Shown piece by piece: positions 1 through 13,504 of a DNA stretch of 64,000 nt. The stretch lies in contig CM067356.1 in the NCBI GenBank assembly GCA_034190875.2, positions 47,769,656 to 47,833,655 of the forward strand, read 5' to 3'. Position numbers and translations under genes: made by a program. The stretch comes from Urechis unicinctus. Lineage: Eukaryota > Annelida > Polychaeta > Xenopneusta > Urechidae. Position 1 is the stretch's first letter, and each line of letters opens with the position of its first letter. Under the pieces are notes generated by a model. That model searched no databases and had not been told where the DNA came from. It saw only the letters and a program-made list of their open reading frames with translations.

Positions 1-411
1 TTAGCATTCACAGTAACAAAAAACAGTAAAAAGGACGATTAGTTTCAAGGTTTTCTACTGCAGCAGCTTAGTGGCAGGCTAACAGCAGTTCGTGTTTAAG
101 TAGGCCAAATCTTACGTAATCGACCAAAGGCCTTGGCTGGGTTTGCATTGACTTGGGTAGGGGGTCATGTCAAAACAGGCCAAACCTTACGTAATCAATC
201 AGCGGCAGCATTCATCGCTTTCGCGGTGTATTGACTTGGTTTAGGGGTCATGTCAAAACATCTAAGCGGCAGCAGCTTGTGATCTTATAATAGTGCGCGT
301 TACCAGCTATTATCGGTCCGTGTATATACTGTCTTTATGTCTCAGCGACAGTGTGCACTGGATGTCCCGGTGCAATCAAAGCGGGTATATATACGCAAAC
401 ACGCATACACG

Positions 412-536
<125 letters not shown>

Positions 537-582
537 GGTTTCCGATGCCAAGCTTCCGAGCGCCGAGCAGCTATCTATAAAT

Positions 583-848
583 AGCATATATATGTGAATA
601 TTTATAAGTGTGTGTGTTTATATACGTATATATATAGAGAGAGGGAAAAAGATATAGAGAGAGATATATATATATATATAGAATATATAGAGAGAGAGAC
701 ATAGAGAGATAGAGACATCTATATATATACATATCTGTATATATATATATATATATAGATTTATATATATACACATATATATATACACATATATGTATAT
801 ATATGCATATATACATATATATATACATATATATATATATGTACATAC

Positions 849-883
<35 letters not shown>

Positions 884-1249
884 AATATACATATATACAT
901 AGATATATAAATAAATATATATATATATATACATATTTATATACATACATATATATACATATATACATACATATATATATATAAATATACATATACACAT
1001 ATATATAAATATAAAAATAAATATATGTATATAAATACATGTATATATGCATATATATATATATATTCATATATATTTTTTTTTAGAGATAATATTGTTT
1101 GTGGTATATTGTTGGTACCGTATTGCTGGTCGTCCAGGCTTGTCGTTGGAAGACATGCCGTTGGCGCATGTGCCAACTCTAAATAGGCCAAACCTATAAG
1201 TGTGTGTGTGTTTTATATACGTATATATATATAATTATATATGTGTATG

Positions 1250-1298
<49 letters not shown>

Positions 1299-1306
1299 TT
1301 ATATAG
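583..1306. repeat. Compound AT-rich microsatellite cluster
   Basis: Two clusters (about 583-1078 and 1200-1306) of ATATAC, ATAAAT and GAGAGA interruptions in a TA-repeat background, separated by about 120 bp of normal sequence. The order suggests decay and re-expansion of an ancestral (TA)n array. Confidence 0.9.
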
Positions 1307-2275
1307 CTGTTTATGCGATAGGTGACAATTAATGTATGAGATGATGTTATGTTATTGTTTTCATTTCAAACAAGATTATTGTGTAAGTGAAATAAAGGGG
1401 TTGGTTGGAATTATGCATTTAACATGCAAATCTATGTAAGGTGAATGTGATTTGATGCTTAAGACAGGTAACTATTTCATCAATTAAATAATTCTGGAGC
1501 CTCTCTTCATTAATGCAATGTGATGCCATGTTCTTTACCGATTGTGTTATATTTTTTTATTTGATATTCAATTCAGATGCTGGTCGATGCTTGTAGCCTT
1601 GTATGATCTTATGTTGCACTCCACATCTTCATAATGTTTTCACAGTTTTCATTGATCACTGTTTATGTTAGATTTTTCCTTTTTATAAATTTATTGAGTA
1701 ATTTACAACAATCAACTTAAAAATAAGCATATCCTTTTTGTATTTTTATCTATAAATTATACAAAACATTGGACTCATTTGTTATGTTAAACTTATATTT
1801 CTATTGTTGAAAGACATTTCAAGGTTTACTAACATACGATATTTGTCAAGTCTCGTTGCATGGATTCATCAGCGTGTTTATTGCCCTTTAGCGCTTAAAC
1901 CAATTATTTTGTCCCTTGTTCATGATCTATTGATCAGTTGGCTGTCTATTTATTGTAAAGTTTTCATGCATTGTTTGGCTTTTCTTCAGCATATATCACA
2001 TTCGGTGAGCAGGCCATACCTGTGCGTTTTCTTAAAGTCGACAAATGAACGGTACACTTCTTGATTGAACTGCATGTAGTAAAAAAAGTCTTACAGTATG
2101 CTTTATTTCATCTTCCACCCATGTCTGAGCGCCAACGGTCGGCTGTACAGTGAAATATATTATAAAACAAAACTTTCCAATATCAGCCGCAATTAATGTC
2201 AGTGGAAAACGGTCAACCCTCATGAAATTGTAGTCTACCACTTATGTTTTATGGTTAAGCACTACCTTTTGACAC

Positions 2276-2410
2276 TTGAGGCAAAGTACTCGTGGTATTA
2301 CCAATGCTGCACATTGTCTATATCATGATACTCGTGGTTTTTACCATGCTGCAAATTGTATTTATCATGAAAATCGTGGTATTTTCCATGATGCACATTA
2401 TTTGTGCTAC
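2276..2410. repeat. Short tandem repeat, about 45 bp x 3
   Basis: Three degenerate copies share the pattern CTCGTGG.. TACCATGCTGCACATTGT and TATCATGA. The same array is in unit B at about 17300-17430, so it predates the segmental duplication. Confidence 0.75.
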
Positions 2411-3060
2411 GGTCTCATATTTACCACGGTTTTTCAAAATATTTTTCAATCACATCTCTCATGATGTGTACTTTGGTACTGAATATATGTTCCAGAATTG
2501 TTATGATCATATCATGCAACTGTTTGGGACATATGCTGCTTTAGTTATAAATATTCCTATTGTCTACAACCCATATTCGGGATCAATAATGTACCTTTCA
2601 TTATTAGGCACATACATTATAAATGAGTTTCAACAGATTAATTATCATTAAAAAAATGACTATAATAGCACAGGCACACAAGCTAAAGTGAGCAGAAAAC
2701 GATGTAAGACCTTCATCATGATAAAAGGTTACCTGAAATATCAATAAGCAATAGTAAATATCAGTGATGCATCATTAAATTGATTCAAGTAATGAACAAG
2801 ATCCACTATTAATCAAACTGCGGATCACTGACGAAAACATGATACTCCTTACTCCTCATAACATCACAGTTGTTCAATTTCTGCACAAATTCACACTAAA
2901 TCTCACTGGAGCAGTCACCATGAACAAAAACGTGGTTATATGTACTTTGATGACATTATCTACTACACTACATAGTCACCTTAATGGTGAGATATTATTG
3001 CTTTAGCTGTTAGTCATAGCAACAGAGCCATATGCAGAATTTGGGGATCACTGACGAAAA

Positions 3061-3534
3061 CGTGACACTCAACACTCTTCATGGCAACACAGTGAGAGTC
3101 AGTCATGGCAACAGAGCCGTACGCAGATTGAAGAATATCATCTTTGTTGAGTATTGTGCATCACACTCTTTCTCTTGTCTCTTAGAATGCATCTGATGTA
3201 ATAAATGGTAGGCGGTCGCACAGGTATTATTGTTGAGTTTGAGCAGCCTTCAATAGCTCCTCATCCCAGCCTTTGCATTAATTGCTTGTGAATTTGCGTA
3301 GGCTCGGTTAAATAGTTCCCTTAAACTGCCATCGTACAGAAAGGAAAGCTTGTCCACATCTACCACAGTTCCTGACACTGCGCCTATAGTGAGTCAACGA
3401 GTAGGTATTGTAGCTGACATGCTCCAAACTGGATATTTGTTTTGGGTATCTAATCTTACGACACACAAGCAGATACTTTCTAGTAAGTCCTCTTTTGTCT
3501 TCACGTGTACACACCTAGCGATACACTTTCATAT
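3061..3534. other. Unit A-specific sequence without a supported gene
   Basis: This stretch is missing from the paralogous position in unit B, which has only about 60 unrelated bases there. It begins with a second partial copy of the local sequence at 2822-2870 (shared core GGATCACTGACGAAAAC). The short open frames show no recognisable family. Confidence 0.5.
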
Positions 3535-4051
3535 TCCACCGAGAATTGGATCAGAGATCGCCGCCAAAACATAATGTAGGCGAAGGAAAGGAAAGCGAAT
3601 CGGGGAATCTTATGGTCAGTAATAGATTTATGTCAAGGTTGTAATCCTTTTAATGTATATGTCAGCCTTCAATGCTTCAGGTTGTGTCTCAAAACAAGAA
3701 CTTGTTGCAGAAGAAATCCTTCGGCAAAGATCCAGGGACATTCTACATGATTGTGAATAGACAGATCAGGTTATTCAGTGTTGCAATTGAGCAGAAAATG
3801 ATTTGCAGCCGCGCATATGTTGCGACACACCTCACATCACCTCAGTATATTACGAAATCATCACAGAAGCCTTGAAAAGTGGTATAGTTTCCACTTTCAA
3901 ATTCTGCAATGAGTTGATCCAGCACCAAGAACTGTCTCTGGTGGGATAAACTGCCCGCCCAAAAGAAGAGTTGGGTTATTTTGAATTGTTTTTATTATAG
4001 AAATATTTATTATTGATATTTTCCTGTGGGTATGGTCACTGTTACAGTGTA

Positions 4052-4345
4052 CAACAGCACCTACCATGCTGCTATATTATGTACAGCAGCACCTATCATG
4101 CTGCTATAATATGTACAGCAGAGCCTACCATGCTGCTATAATATCTACAGCAACATCTACCATGCTCCTATAATATGTACGACAACACCTGCCATGCTCC
4201 TATAATACGTACGATAACACCTTCCCTGATTCTATAATATGTATAACAACACCTGCCATGCTTCTCTAATATGTGCAATAACACCTGTCATGCAGCCATG
4301 ATATGTACAATAACATCTGCCTTGCTACCATAGGATGTGTAGCAA
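4052..4345. repeat. Minisatellite, 32-bp unit, about 9 copies
   Basis: Tandem units run ACAGCAGCACCTACCATGCT then GCTATAATATGT and degenerate towards the right. The array lies in a roughly 740-bp stretch (3640-4376) that unit B lacks. It therefore arose or was lost after the duplication. Confidence 0.9.
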
Positions 4346-4496
4346 TACCTTTGATTTGACCGCTTAGGTAATTGTATGTCATAGGAGGATACAATTGACT
4401 ACAGTCTGCGGAGGCGTAGGGGACTGTTCAAGGCATAGACGTTATGATTGCTATACATTTCATAGCAATCACAATGTGCACTTAGAGTGAGTTTGG

Positions 4497-5245
4497 GTTG
4501 GTTAGCACACCGGGATTATGGTGGAGTCACAGTGAAGGTTGGAAATGATTAACGGAGGGAACAATGTGAGGTCACGGCAGGGGTTGGTGAGGTTCACGGT
4601 GGGATTATTGCAGGATTACGGTGGGATCAAGGCGGGATTACTGAAGGATCATGGCGGGATTTGTATGGGATCATGGCAGGATCACGGCGGGGTTACGGTG
4701 GGATCATGGCGGGTTTATGATGGGATTATTTTGGGATTACATTGGGATTATGGCGGGATTACGGTGGGATCATTGTGGGATTACGGTGGGATCATGGCGG
4801 GATTATGGTGGGATTATGGCGGGATTACGGAGGAATTATGGCGGGATTACGAAGGGATCATGGTGCGATTACGGTGGGATTATGGCGGGATTACAGTGTG
4901 ATCATTACAGTGGGATCAAGCCGGAATCACTGTGGGATCATGGCGGGATTTTAATGGGATCATGGCGGGATCAATGCGGGTTACGGTGTGATCATGATTA
5001 AGATGGGATTGGTTAGGATTACTGTGAGATTATGGCGAGATTACGATGGGATTATGGTAGGATTATGATGGGATCACGGTGCGATTATGGCGGGATTACG
5101 ATGGGATCATGGTGAGATCATGGTAGGATTACGATGGGACCATGTCAGGGATAAATTAACTATGAGTATATGGCGGGGATTACATTGCAATGATGGCGGG
5201 ATTACGGTGAGATCATGGCGGGGATAACGGTGGGATCAATGCTGC
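4497..5245. repeat. Degenerate minisatellite of GGGATTAcGGTG / GGGATCATGGCG units
   Basis: About 60 copies of a 12-bp unit, mostly alternating GGGATTACGGTG and GGGATCATGGCG. Because the unit length is a multiple of three, all forward frames stay open for up to 120 codons as glycine-rich repeats. I treat these as non-coding. A shorter version sits at 18405-18800 in unit B. The same GGGATCATGGCGGGA core recurs in the arrays at 12000-12110 and 27008-27205. Confidence 0.93.
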
Positions 5246-5486
5246 GATTAAAGTGCCAAAATCTATATCTCCTCGGCGACTCTGGGTATATTGCTTAACG
5301 TATGTAAAATTACTTCCAATAATACGTACAAAGACTTAGACGTGTTAAGTAAGAGAATCAAGGCCGATTGGTACGTAGGTCTTCTTCGGCGTCAATATAC
5401 CAGGAAGTCGCTCGGAAATATCCAAGAAGACTGCTTATATGAAAGGGAGAATACTGTCATTTACTCTTAGATGAATCCTTTCTGAT

Positions 5487-5556
5487 TAGTCGCCTCTTAC
5501 GATATGCGGAAGGATACAGTGGGCCTATTCTACCCCCGGATCCACAGGGGGTCCCC
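5487..5556. repeat. Possible SINE conserved-core block (unit A)
   Basis: GTCGCCTCTTACGATATGCG followed by a GGGCCTATTCTACCCC block and an inverted GGGGG/CCCCC pair resembles, from memory, the conserved central domain of metazoan SINEs. The paralogous copy in unit B (19032-19105) is closer to the remembered form (CCTCTTACGACATGC). No tRNA-like head was identified next to it, so it may be only a SINE remnant. Confidence 0.35.
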
Positions 5557-5661
5557 CTTTCAGTATATCTCAACTCTACTGCGCTTAACATTACCTCCCC
5601 ACTGACGATGAAAATGCAGATTAAGAAGACAATAATGATAGTATTCATCATGGTAACGACA

Positions 5662-5707
<46 letters not shown>

Positions 5708-5714
5708 CGACGAC

Positions 5715-5811
<97 letters not shown>
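5662..5811. repeat. (GAT/ATG)n microsatellite, unit A
   Basis: About 150 bp of ATG trinucleotide repeat with one ACG interruption near 5707. It translates to poly-Met, poly-Asp/His or poly-Ile runs that are artefacts. Unit B has the same tract at 19227-19329. Confidence 0.97.
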
Positions 5812-5813
<2 letters not shown>

Positions 5814-7079
5814 AAACATGACATCGTAGTTCGCCAATTTTCAACATTTTCCAACGTTCATCTTGTATACGACTTCGCTCAGTTGTGTCCAAATCACCTC
5901 ACGCTTGGTGAAAGGCGCTGGGAAGTATTGTCAAAAGAAAGGCATAGGAGAGCTAGTATTCTTTGTCACCTTGAAGCGATTTAAATCTTGATGCGAGTCG
6001 CCTGATGATATCAGTTTTACCCGGTGTTAAGGATACGTATCTATACACATTCTCGCCCAAATCCTCCAATACTCATCACCCTCCACCGTTGGTGATCACT
6101 GAAACAGCAGTTACTGTAAATCTCTAGTATAAAAGCAGGGACATGCGCACGTTTATATGAGTTGGTTGATTACATGTATTAATGTGAATACATCTTATTG
6201 CAACTACACATTTAATTGCGCGCAACAGTTGAACGTTATGTCAGCAACGGCCAACCATCGTTCTCCGTTAATTCGAAGCGGACAGGTGTAAAACAGTGAC
6301 AGCGGAAAGGTTTCCCGGAAATGTAGACCCGAGTCGTTTCTTCAACAGCCTGACTTGCTGTCGTTATATATCAATCCGTCTCTCAGTATGAAATGCGGTT
6401 TTTAATAATTATATGACACGGTTGAATCTTGCATATGAAGAATGATGATAGACACTGGTCGTTTTTGAGATGTGACGGTGGTAATGAGTTTATTAATCTT
6501 TTAGGTAGGCAAACTGATTCCGTATTCCTCAATTCCAAATATTAATTAAAAGGTTCTTTTATATAAAAATCGTAACTTTGGTGAGGTCCATGTTATAGAT
6601 GGACTTCTATTTCTATTCTTGGTCATACGGAGTTGGCCTTCCAACTTTGTCCGTACGACGGTGGCGAAATCGTTGTCCGAATACTGAATGTCTATACCTT
6701 CTGGAGAGGTATTTATACAAGTGTGTGGCGTAGTGGTGGTACAATAACCTTTAGCTTGAAGTGAAGATCAAACGGGCTGATGTTAAATTGTTATGGGAAT
6801 TGACTTGCTACACCGGGTCTATTAAATTTGGAAACTGACCCATTCGGAATAGTTACTTCAGATATCAAGGTTGTGTATTTGAGGGGCGAGGGGATTATGA
6901 CTCCACGCTGGTTGACGACGCTTATTACGGTTAATACATAAAATCTTATCCATACTGACTGTCTCGACTAGCCGAGAGTTAGCGTTGCCAGGGACGGAGG
7001 GTGCCAATTAGCGCCTGGGTTAACAGGTTGTTACACCATTTACCCATCCAGCGCGATCTTTTGTTCCCGCACATGCCAC

Positions 7080-7104
7080 GGGGGGGGGGGGGGGGGGGGG
7101 GGGG
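7080..7104. repeat. Poly(G) run of 25
   Basis: Homopolymer G, with a 26-G counterpart at 20603-20628 in unit B. Such runs can form G-quadruplexes and their lengths are often uncertain in assemblies. Confidence 0.95.
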
Positions 7105-8350
7105 TGTGGATCAGTGATAACGAGGGGATTAGTGATTAGTGGTGTCTTGTTGGCCGTTATTTTGTTCAGGTGAGAATCAAATAAACACGAGTCACGCGCT
7201 TACCCGCGTGAAATGTTGGTTATCTTTACGGATTTGACGTTGCTGACGACGTCAGTGTCAACTGTTACTTCACGATAAGCAATGTTTGTAACGTGTGTGT
7301 GAATCATCAATTCATGTGTGCTTGTGATATGAAAGATGAATCACACTGACCTCGGTGACGTTGTTTTTGACGTGTGTGTGAATCATAAATTTATGTCTGT
7401 TTCTGATATGAAAGATGAAGTACACTGACCTCGGTGATGTGGTTTGCGATGTCAATAAGGAATCTCACTAACTTCTATTGTAAGCACTATATAGCACAAT
7501 ATTGTTGGTGTGCCGTTAAAACTTATACTTACCCTACCTTACCCTTATGGCTATTACATGCCGAGCTGCAGCATTATCATACCTGACCGTACCCAGGTTA
7601 AGGCATGTTATACTCGGTATCTGGCTAATATGGCACTTTGCCGATACGGGACTTGGACCCGTATCGACTTCTTAACCTTGAGGATGATAACATTGATAGA
7701 AATAGATTTTTTTTTCAGTTTATCTTCATACCATCGAAAAGATCTGGGCAAGATATAATCTCTTTCTTTTACTAAACGTCTTCACAACTCACGGTGTGTC
7801 ACGTCATTGCGTTCTGTGGTCATATACTCATCGTCTTCACAACTCACAGTGCAGTTAGTTTTCTGATTGGTCCTTGTATGTAAGAACTGTTAGACACCCT
7901 GTGTTGGACACTACACCATGTAGATATGACGATGCAAATGATCTATTTTGTGTGCCATTTGGATATCAGGGTCATAAGTTCAAGCACTTTAGGCGTAAAC
8001 TGACTACTTAACGGGTATAATGAGATCATATGCATTTCTATACATTTCATTTTACGCATAAACATTTTCGTACGCGTTAACTGCTTGGACTTATGAACCT
8101 TATTGCCATCCGTAGCCACGTCCATCACCACACAGTGCAACACAGCATGCGTGACTGGAAGTAACAACCACATCCCCTCCTGCCGGTTCTTCCACAAGTC
8201 ACGACGCAGCGCCACCTACCATCGCTTGCACACAAGCCCGCCGAAGCAGCCAAATCATTACCTTTGGTGCCATTGATCGAAACCTACACTACAGCATTAG
8301 ACCATCGGTCATCCTGCACGCTGTGTTAACTCATTCGTCTTTAGTGCGCA

Positions 8351-11300
8351 ATGGAAATTGAATATAATCACTCGCTTTACAATGCTGACAAATACAAATC
8401 TATGGTAAGCGAGACCGAGGATTATTTCGTGGCCGTCTACTTCAGTGTATTAGGTAAGTAGACCACGTTAGTGGTTGCCCAACGCTTTGCTAAGTCCATC
8501 TTCTCCGTAAGAACATTGTATAAGTTAAAAATTCTGTCATTTGCGCGAAAGAAAAGTCGAGATTGCATTGACATTGTATCTTTCCCGCTGGCCGGTATTA
8601 GTGCTTCTATTGTGTTAAAATCAAATAAGCTTGCAAATCCCGAATCAGTCAATTTCAGTTATAACGGATAAAATATACATAAAAACCCTAAACCCAACTC
8701 GATCAAAATTCCAAAATTAACTACGACAGAAACCCCTGAATTCTCTCCCTGACTTCAGAACACCCTGTCCTTCGATAAACTTTCACCAAACTATCTAATT
8801 TTTCCCTCAGTATTGTGCGCCTATTGAAAACAAAAACCAACACCCCACCCCCGGCAGCTGGTTCCATGGTAACCAAATCATAACAATAATCCCAACAACG
8901 CTACAGTATATATGGAAGACGGGCTTATCTACTTAGGGTTACAATGGAAGTTGCAGTAAAGACCGACAGTCCTGTCTATATACTTACACAAACAAGCAAT
9001 AGCAACAAGTAGTTTCCAATGATTCTTTATGTGGTCTGAATCGTGTGCGAGTTCGTAATTGATATATGTAACTTATCTGACATTTGATGATGTTCATGTA
9101 ATTTCCGTTGCATTTTCTAGCCCATCTCTGACTATGATTTTACAACATTCATAATCATATCCATTTCTCTAAAGTAAAAAATTCTGGACTATCGCTCACA
9201 TCGATATCGCTCGTTCGTTAATTGATACCTGTATTCTGTAACTGCATGGAACATGCGTCAGTATCCCGCTGGAAAATGTTTCCACGAAGTCGTCACCGGC
9301 GGTTTTTATCACAGTCCATGGTCATAGTCCTCACGAACAATAGAAAATAACGTGAAGCAACGGAGCGATGACTTGCAACGGAGGGTGAATTAGTCCGTGA
9401 CCACGTCATTAATTCTCTCCATTTGTTTACGAGGTATGCTGGGCTTCAGCTCAGCTCCGGGGTCTAATGACTCGACAGGAGTTGGTGACGGCTGACCCTC
9501 TACTGACACTAACAAATAAAACTCATTCCGGGAAGCCAATCTGTGGCACTAAGCGATGCAATCATTGACAGGTCACCATGCCCTGATGCTAGGATCCCTC
9601 TCATGCAACACCTTGCTGATCCTCCTCCTCCGTCGTTGCTATGTGATTCTGTATGTTTTCAGGCATCCTGGCCTTGGTGTTGAATATCACGGTACTGGTG
9701 GTGAGCGGAACCAGGAGGGGATTGTTACAGCCGCCCGAATGGTTCATCGTCATCCTGGCCCTTAACGATATCACGTGGGTCCTAACCGGCTTCTACATGC
9801 CGGTCGCTTCCGGTTACCATCATCGATGGCTGTTTGGAGAAGTGGGTAAGTAGAATGATATCAAACTCTCCATTTGGATGAAATAAAATATATTCCAAAA
9901 AGTGCATTTACGTCGATGCTTTCAAGATATATGTCCATCTATATATAGCCAAATTGTGTGTCAGAGTATGTATCCAAATTTAAGGACAAGATTGCTCTGT
10001 CGGTTTTAACATTAACCTGACTACTCATTTTTCCACAAACATGTCCATAAGCTAAGCAAAGCGAGCGTCTGATTCGCAAGGAATTGCGGTTGTTCTGAGA
10101 TACGTTTGCATGCAATAGAATGTTGTGACCCAATGTGTAGTAATTGCGGCATGGTTCATGGACAACATATAGAAATATTAGGTTGTTGGTTATCTTCGAG
10201 GGTTGACTTGTTGCAGGTTGTACAGTGTACGCGTTAGTCTCCTTCCTGGTAGGTCTCTTCCACATCAACGTCATCACGATCATGAGCGTTGTGCGCTGGC
10301 TCGTCATCTGCGTTCCTACGTTTGGTGAGTGATGCATGGGCAGCACGCTAGATGATAGACAACATGCTAATACTATGACAATAACATGACAATAGCATGC
10401 TAATAACAGGCTAGCTGAATGCTAATAACGTGACATAAACATGCTAATAATATGTTAATAACTAGACTATAACATGCTAACAACATGCAAATAAAATGCT
10501 TATAACGTTCTCGTCTTCGTCATCATTTACATCATTATCACCATCACACCGTCTTCATCAATATCGTTATTAACATCTTCATTGGTATCATTGCCTTCTT
10601 CATCATTGTAATTACTATCATCGTCCTTATCATCATAGACTTCTTTTTATTTACATCGTTCGTCCAATGTTCACAAGGGTCATGTGACTTCTGTTACAGC
10701 TCGACTCGTCAAGGGCAGGAATATTATGCTCGCTGTGCTCCTAGCCTTCTTGTATTCGGTCGCATGGAGCATATTGCCGCTTTTAGGCTGGGGGGAGTAT
10801 GGCTTCGAGGCTTTTGGTCTTGTCTGTAGTCTCAACTGGCGAGCCCGGACGCGCTCTTCCTTCAACTTTATAATCACATTGCTTGTGGTTCTCTATATTC
10901 TGCCAGTGATCGTCATCACACTTTGTTACAGCCGTATTGTCATTCATATAACCTGGCGAAATATCAGCAACAGCATCAATCGACAAGCCACATACCGAAG
11001 TCGATTGATGATCAAGGTAGGTCATTGATATATATAATATTCTCTCACTTGATGCTTTCTCTCTATGCATTTGGTATTTATTACGAACATTTACCACTTA
11101 ACCCAATTATTTATTGGATTTCATTAATTGCTCAATCTTTGCCGGCTGATTGGCACAGTTAACTTGGTCATGTCGACAGCCGCTCGCAACCATAAGTAAA
11201 CTAACACTCTGTAACAATCTTATAGTACCATCCATCCATCCGTCCATCATCTCATTCCTCATTATCACTCAAAATACACGAACGTGTAAGTCTTCTTGGG

Positions 11301-11734
11301 GTTAAAACGGGAACATATTCTCTTTACGTCATACCTATAGTTTCACCATTGACAACTATGTAATGCCACTTTGATGTCCGTATCTGTGAGTTCAGATGAC
11401 ACTCGTCATGTGTTTGACATTCGTCTTGGTGTGGACCCCGTACGCTGTCGTGTCTGTCTGGTCGGCAGTCACTCCACCAGAAGATCTGCCTGACTACTTT
11501 CCCACCATCTCCCTTCTTCCCTGCCTCTTCGCTAAATCCTCCACCATCATCAACCCATGCGTCTACTTCTTCTCCATCCACAGATTCCAGAGGCATACTA
11601 AGGAAACAGCAGCAAGGCTATGCACGTTTCTCCGTCATCTGTCCAATGCCGCCACCAATAATGCTCGGTATATTTTTACAGCAGACGCTAAATGCAAGTC
11701 ATCATCGGAGATTTGCCACTCGAGCGCCGTTTGA
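8351..11734 (+). CDS. Opsin, copy A (five exons, 349 aa)
   Basis: Class A light-sensing receptor that should bind retinal in the plasma membrane. Exons: 8351-8453, 9663-9845, 10217-10324, 10700-11016 and 11396-11734. All introns are GT-AG with phases 1, 1, 1, 0, and the joined length of 1050 nt is in frame. An in-frame TAG lies just upstream of the start. Residue 6 begins a glycosylation site (N-H-S). Seven hydrophobic segments are visible, with Cys97 and Cys174 spaced exactly as the rhodopsin disulfide pair. Glu168 is at the 181-type counterion position and Tyr100 at the 113 position. TM6 has WTPYA, and TM7 has FAKSST with Lys284 as the retinal lysine, followed by NPCVY. Oddity: the E/DRY motif reads Val121-Arg122-Trp123. 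The TM7 and loop-2 motifs recall Opn3/TMT or Opn5/RGR-type opsins; the subtype is not resolved. No canonical AATAAA was found nearby. Confidence 0.93.
10355..10505. repeat. Tandem repeat of CATGCTAATAA-type units in opsin A intron 3
   Basis: Degenerate 10-12-bp units (ACATGCTAATA, ACATGACAATA). Unit B has a version nearly twice as long at 25055-25330. This is part of why intron 3 is longer there. Confidence 0.85.
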
Positions 11735-11999
11735 CGGAGAGACGGACCCCGACCTGATGAAATGGGTCTAATGTTGATGCGGTGTGCATGGAGTCACCTG
11801 TGACGTCACATGCTATGTTATACCACTCAAACCGCTGTACATTGGTCAAATGTGATATAATGATCTAAGCTCATCGATGTACAATGCATTGTATCCTGGC
11901 AGCGTTGAGGTGACCAATAGAATCATGCAGATGGAATGTTGACAACTTTAGGACACCCAAACTAGGACACAATCGTTCCATGTGAACTAGGAGACCTGG

Positions 12000-12110
12000 A
12001 CCCTGGCGGGGCATTGTCGAGTGAATCATAACGCGGGGATCATGGCGGGACACTGCCGAGTTAATTATACCACGGGGATCATGGCGGGATACTGCCGAGT
12101 GAATAATGTA
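12000..12110. repeat. Minisatellite, about 45-bp unit, 2-3 copies, at the right end of unit A
   Basis: Units contain CGGGGATCATGGCGGGACAC followed by TGCCGAGTGAATCAT. The counterpart in unit B (27008-27205) has about five copies. Homology between the two large units stops at this array, so it marks, and may have caused, the duplication breakpoint. Confidence 0.85.
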
Positions 12111-12115
12111 CAATA

Positions 12116-12451
12116 TGTTCAATTCACAACCTTGTTTCTTATGGCTTTTCTGTAATCTTTTCATATACCACAGTTTCATATTATAAGCAGTTACCTTCTA
12201 TCTAAGGAAAGAGTAATCTATGTTATCATTCATACCAAAGGTGCTTGATTTCCTGAACCCTACTTCTAAGTACTGTGCCACTATCTATAATATTATAAAG
12301 CTAATCGACGCTTGGAAGCTTGCAATGGAAACCGAGCGCTTGTGTTTCATGGCTTCATGACAAATGATCCAAATAGGCCAAGGGCACAGTTCTTTTGTCT
12401 GTTGGTCATTTGACGACTGAATCGTCACTTGATTGTCTGGGTTTTGCCCAA
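12116..12451. repeat. 336-bp block duplicated at 14986-15321
   Basis: The block begins TGTTCAATTCACAACCTTG and ends GTCTGGGTTTTGCCCA. A copy of the same length lies in the same orientation inside intron 2 of the legumain pseudogene. No terminal inverted repeats or target duplications are evident. It is either a fragment of a dispersed repeat or a leftover of an earlier duplication involving the legumain locus. Confidence 0.9.
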
Positions 12452-13504
12452 CATATATTAACTATTTGTTGTTCTTCTGTGCTGGGTTCAACTGAGCTAC
12501 TCCGGTTCCAGCTTGAAATATTGTTGATAGCCATTCTAAACACTCAGATATAAATTGCATGGACATGATTTAGCATTGTCCGCAGAGAGCATTTTATGAG
12601 ATGATGACATATTTCTACTGTTGAATACATTAAACAAGGAATCTAACAACAGCACCCACCTATTGACCAACTGCATTTCCCTTTTACCTACCTGCTTGCC
12701 TGCCAGCCTACCCACTCGACCGCCCGTCGTGTCAGTGTTGCGCAGTTGTATACTGGTTGTTTTGTGAAGGGCGTTACCTGGTGGATGTGATCCAACAGCG
12801 AGATGACCTAGAACTAGCATTTGTGTGGAAGTGCTGAAGCTATGCATGGTGTGGTTGATAGCAAATACGTCCTCGTGAACCTGGATGATTTTAAACAAAG
12901 GTCACAACTACAATTAATATCTTAGATGCATGCCACTAGATACCATAAAGGTTTGTATCTTACGCCTGATGCATATTATTGCTGGTTTGTAATTGCGTTG
13001 TTGTTAATTGAGTATGCATAAACATGTTGCTGTTATCGTTTATTCAATTTATTGCATAAACAACTAAAATTGCATATATTGTACTTGTGCATGCTCTTTC
13101 TGTATTTCGGACAACAGTTGTAGTTTTGTAAAATCAATGCATTTCTTAAATTCGAGTGAACTGTAAAATGTAGAATTCAGTAAATCATAATGTTGTCTTA
13201 AATATGCTCTCAACCATTGACTATATGTCAAGTCTTACAATTGCCAAATGAACCATAGCCAGCGGCACTGAATTAATAGTTTTTTAAATGGTCAACTATT
13301 TGTAGCTATTGAAAGGATTAATAATGGTTTAAAATCCGTACTCCCCAAATGAAAACCTCGTGGAAAGTACACCCTCCCATCGGTAGTAGTTTTGATCATG
13401 TGATCTTAGCATTTGATGCATTTTAGAAACACGACATAAACAGTGACAACTGCGGAAAGCGATTTAATCCTTATCAACTAATAGGTGCTTGAATATCATC
13501 GACC
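12452..13504. other. Intergenic sequence upstream of the legumain pseudogene
   Basis: AT-rich, apparently single-copy DNA in this window. No exon with recognisable similarity was found on either strand. Confidence 0.5.

Larger units (their letters stand above)
2213..12110. repeat. Segmental duplication, unit A (paralogous to 17238-27205)
   Basis: Read side by side, this segment and 17238-27205 are collinear. Matching blocks include 2213-3060 with 17238-18087, 3535-3640 with about 18147-18270, and 4378-12110 with about 18270-27205. Unit A has stretches absent from B (about 3061-3534 and 3640-4376). B has stretches absent from A (a 563-bp MITE, a roughly 0.6-kb block in opsin intron 1, and longer repeat arrays). 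Coding exons align without gaps. The left junction is at about 2213/17238, where both copies share TCATGAAATTGTAGTCTACC. The right end falls at a short tandem array. Confidence 0.95.

Noticed and set aside
4539-5001. Glycine-rich 120-codon forward open frames
   Set aside because: The 12-bp repeat keeps all three frames open at once; there is no start context, splice partner or conservation in the shorter unit B array.
5457-5892. Poly-His, poly-Ile and poly-Met open frames
   Set aside because: Products of the ATG trinucleotide repeat.
9556-9765. 69-codon open frame overlapping opsin exon 2
   Set aside because: It is in the wrong frame; the spliced opsin frame has the conserved TM1-TM2 sequence.
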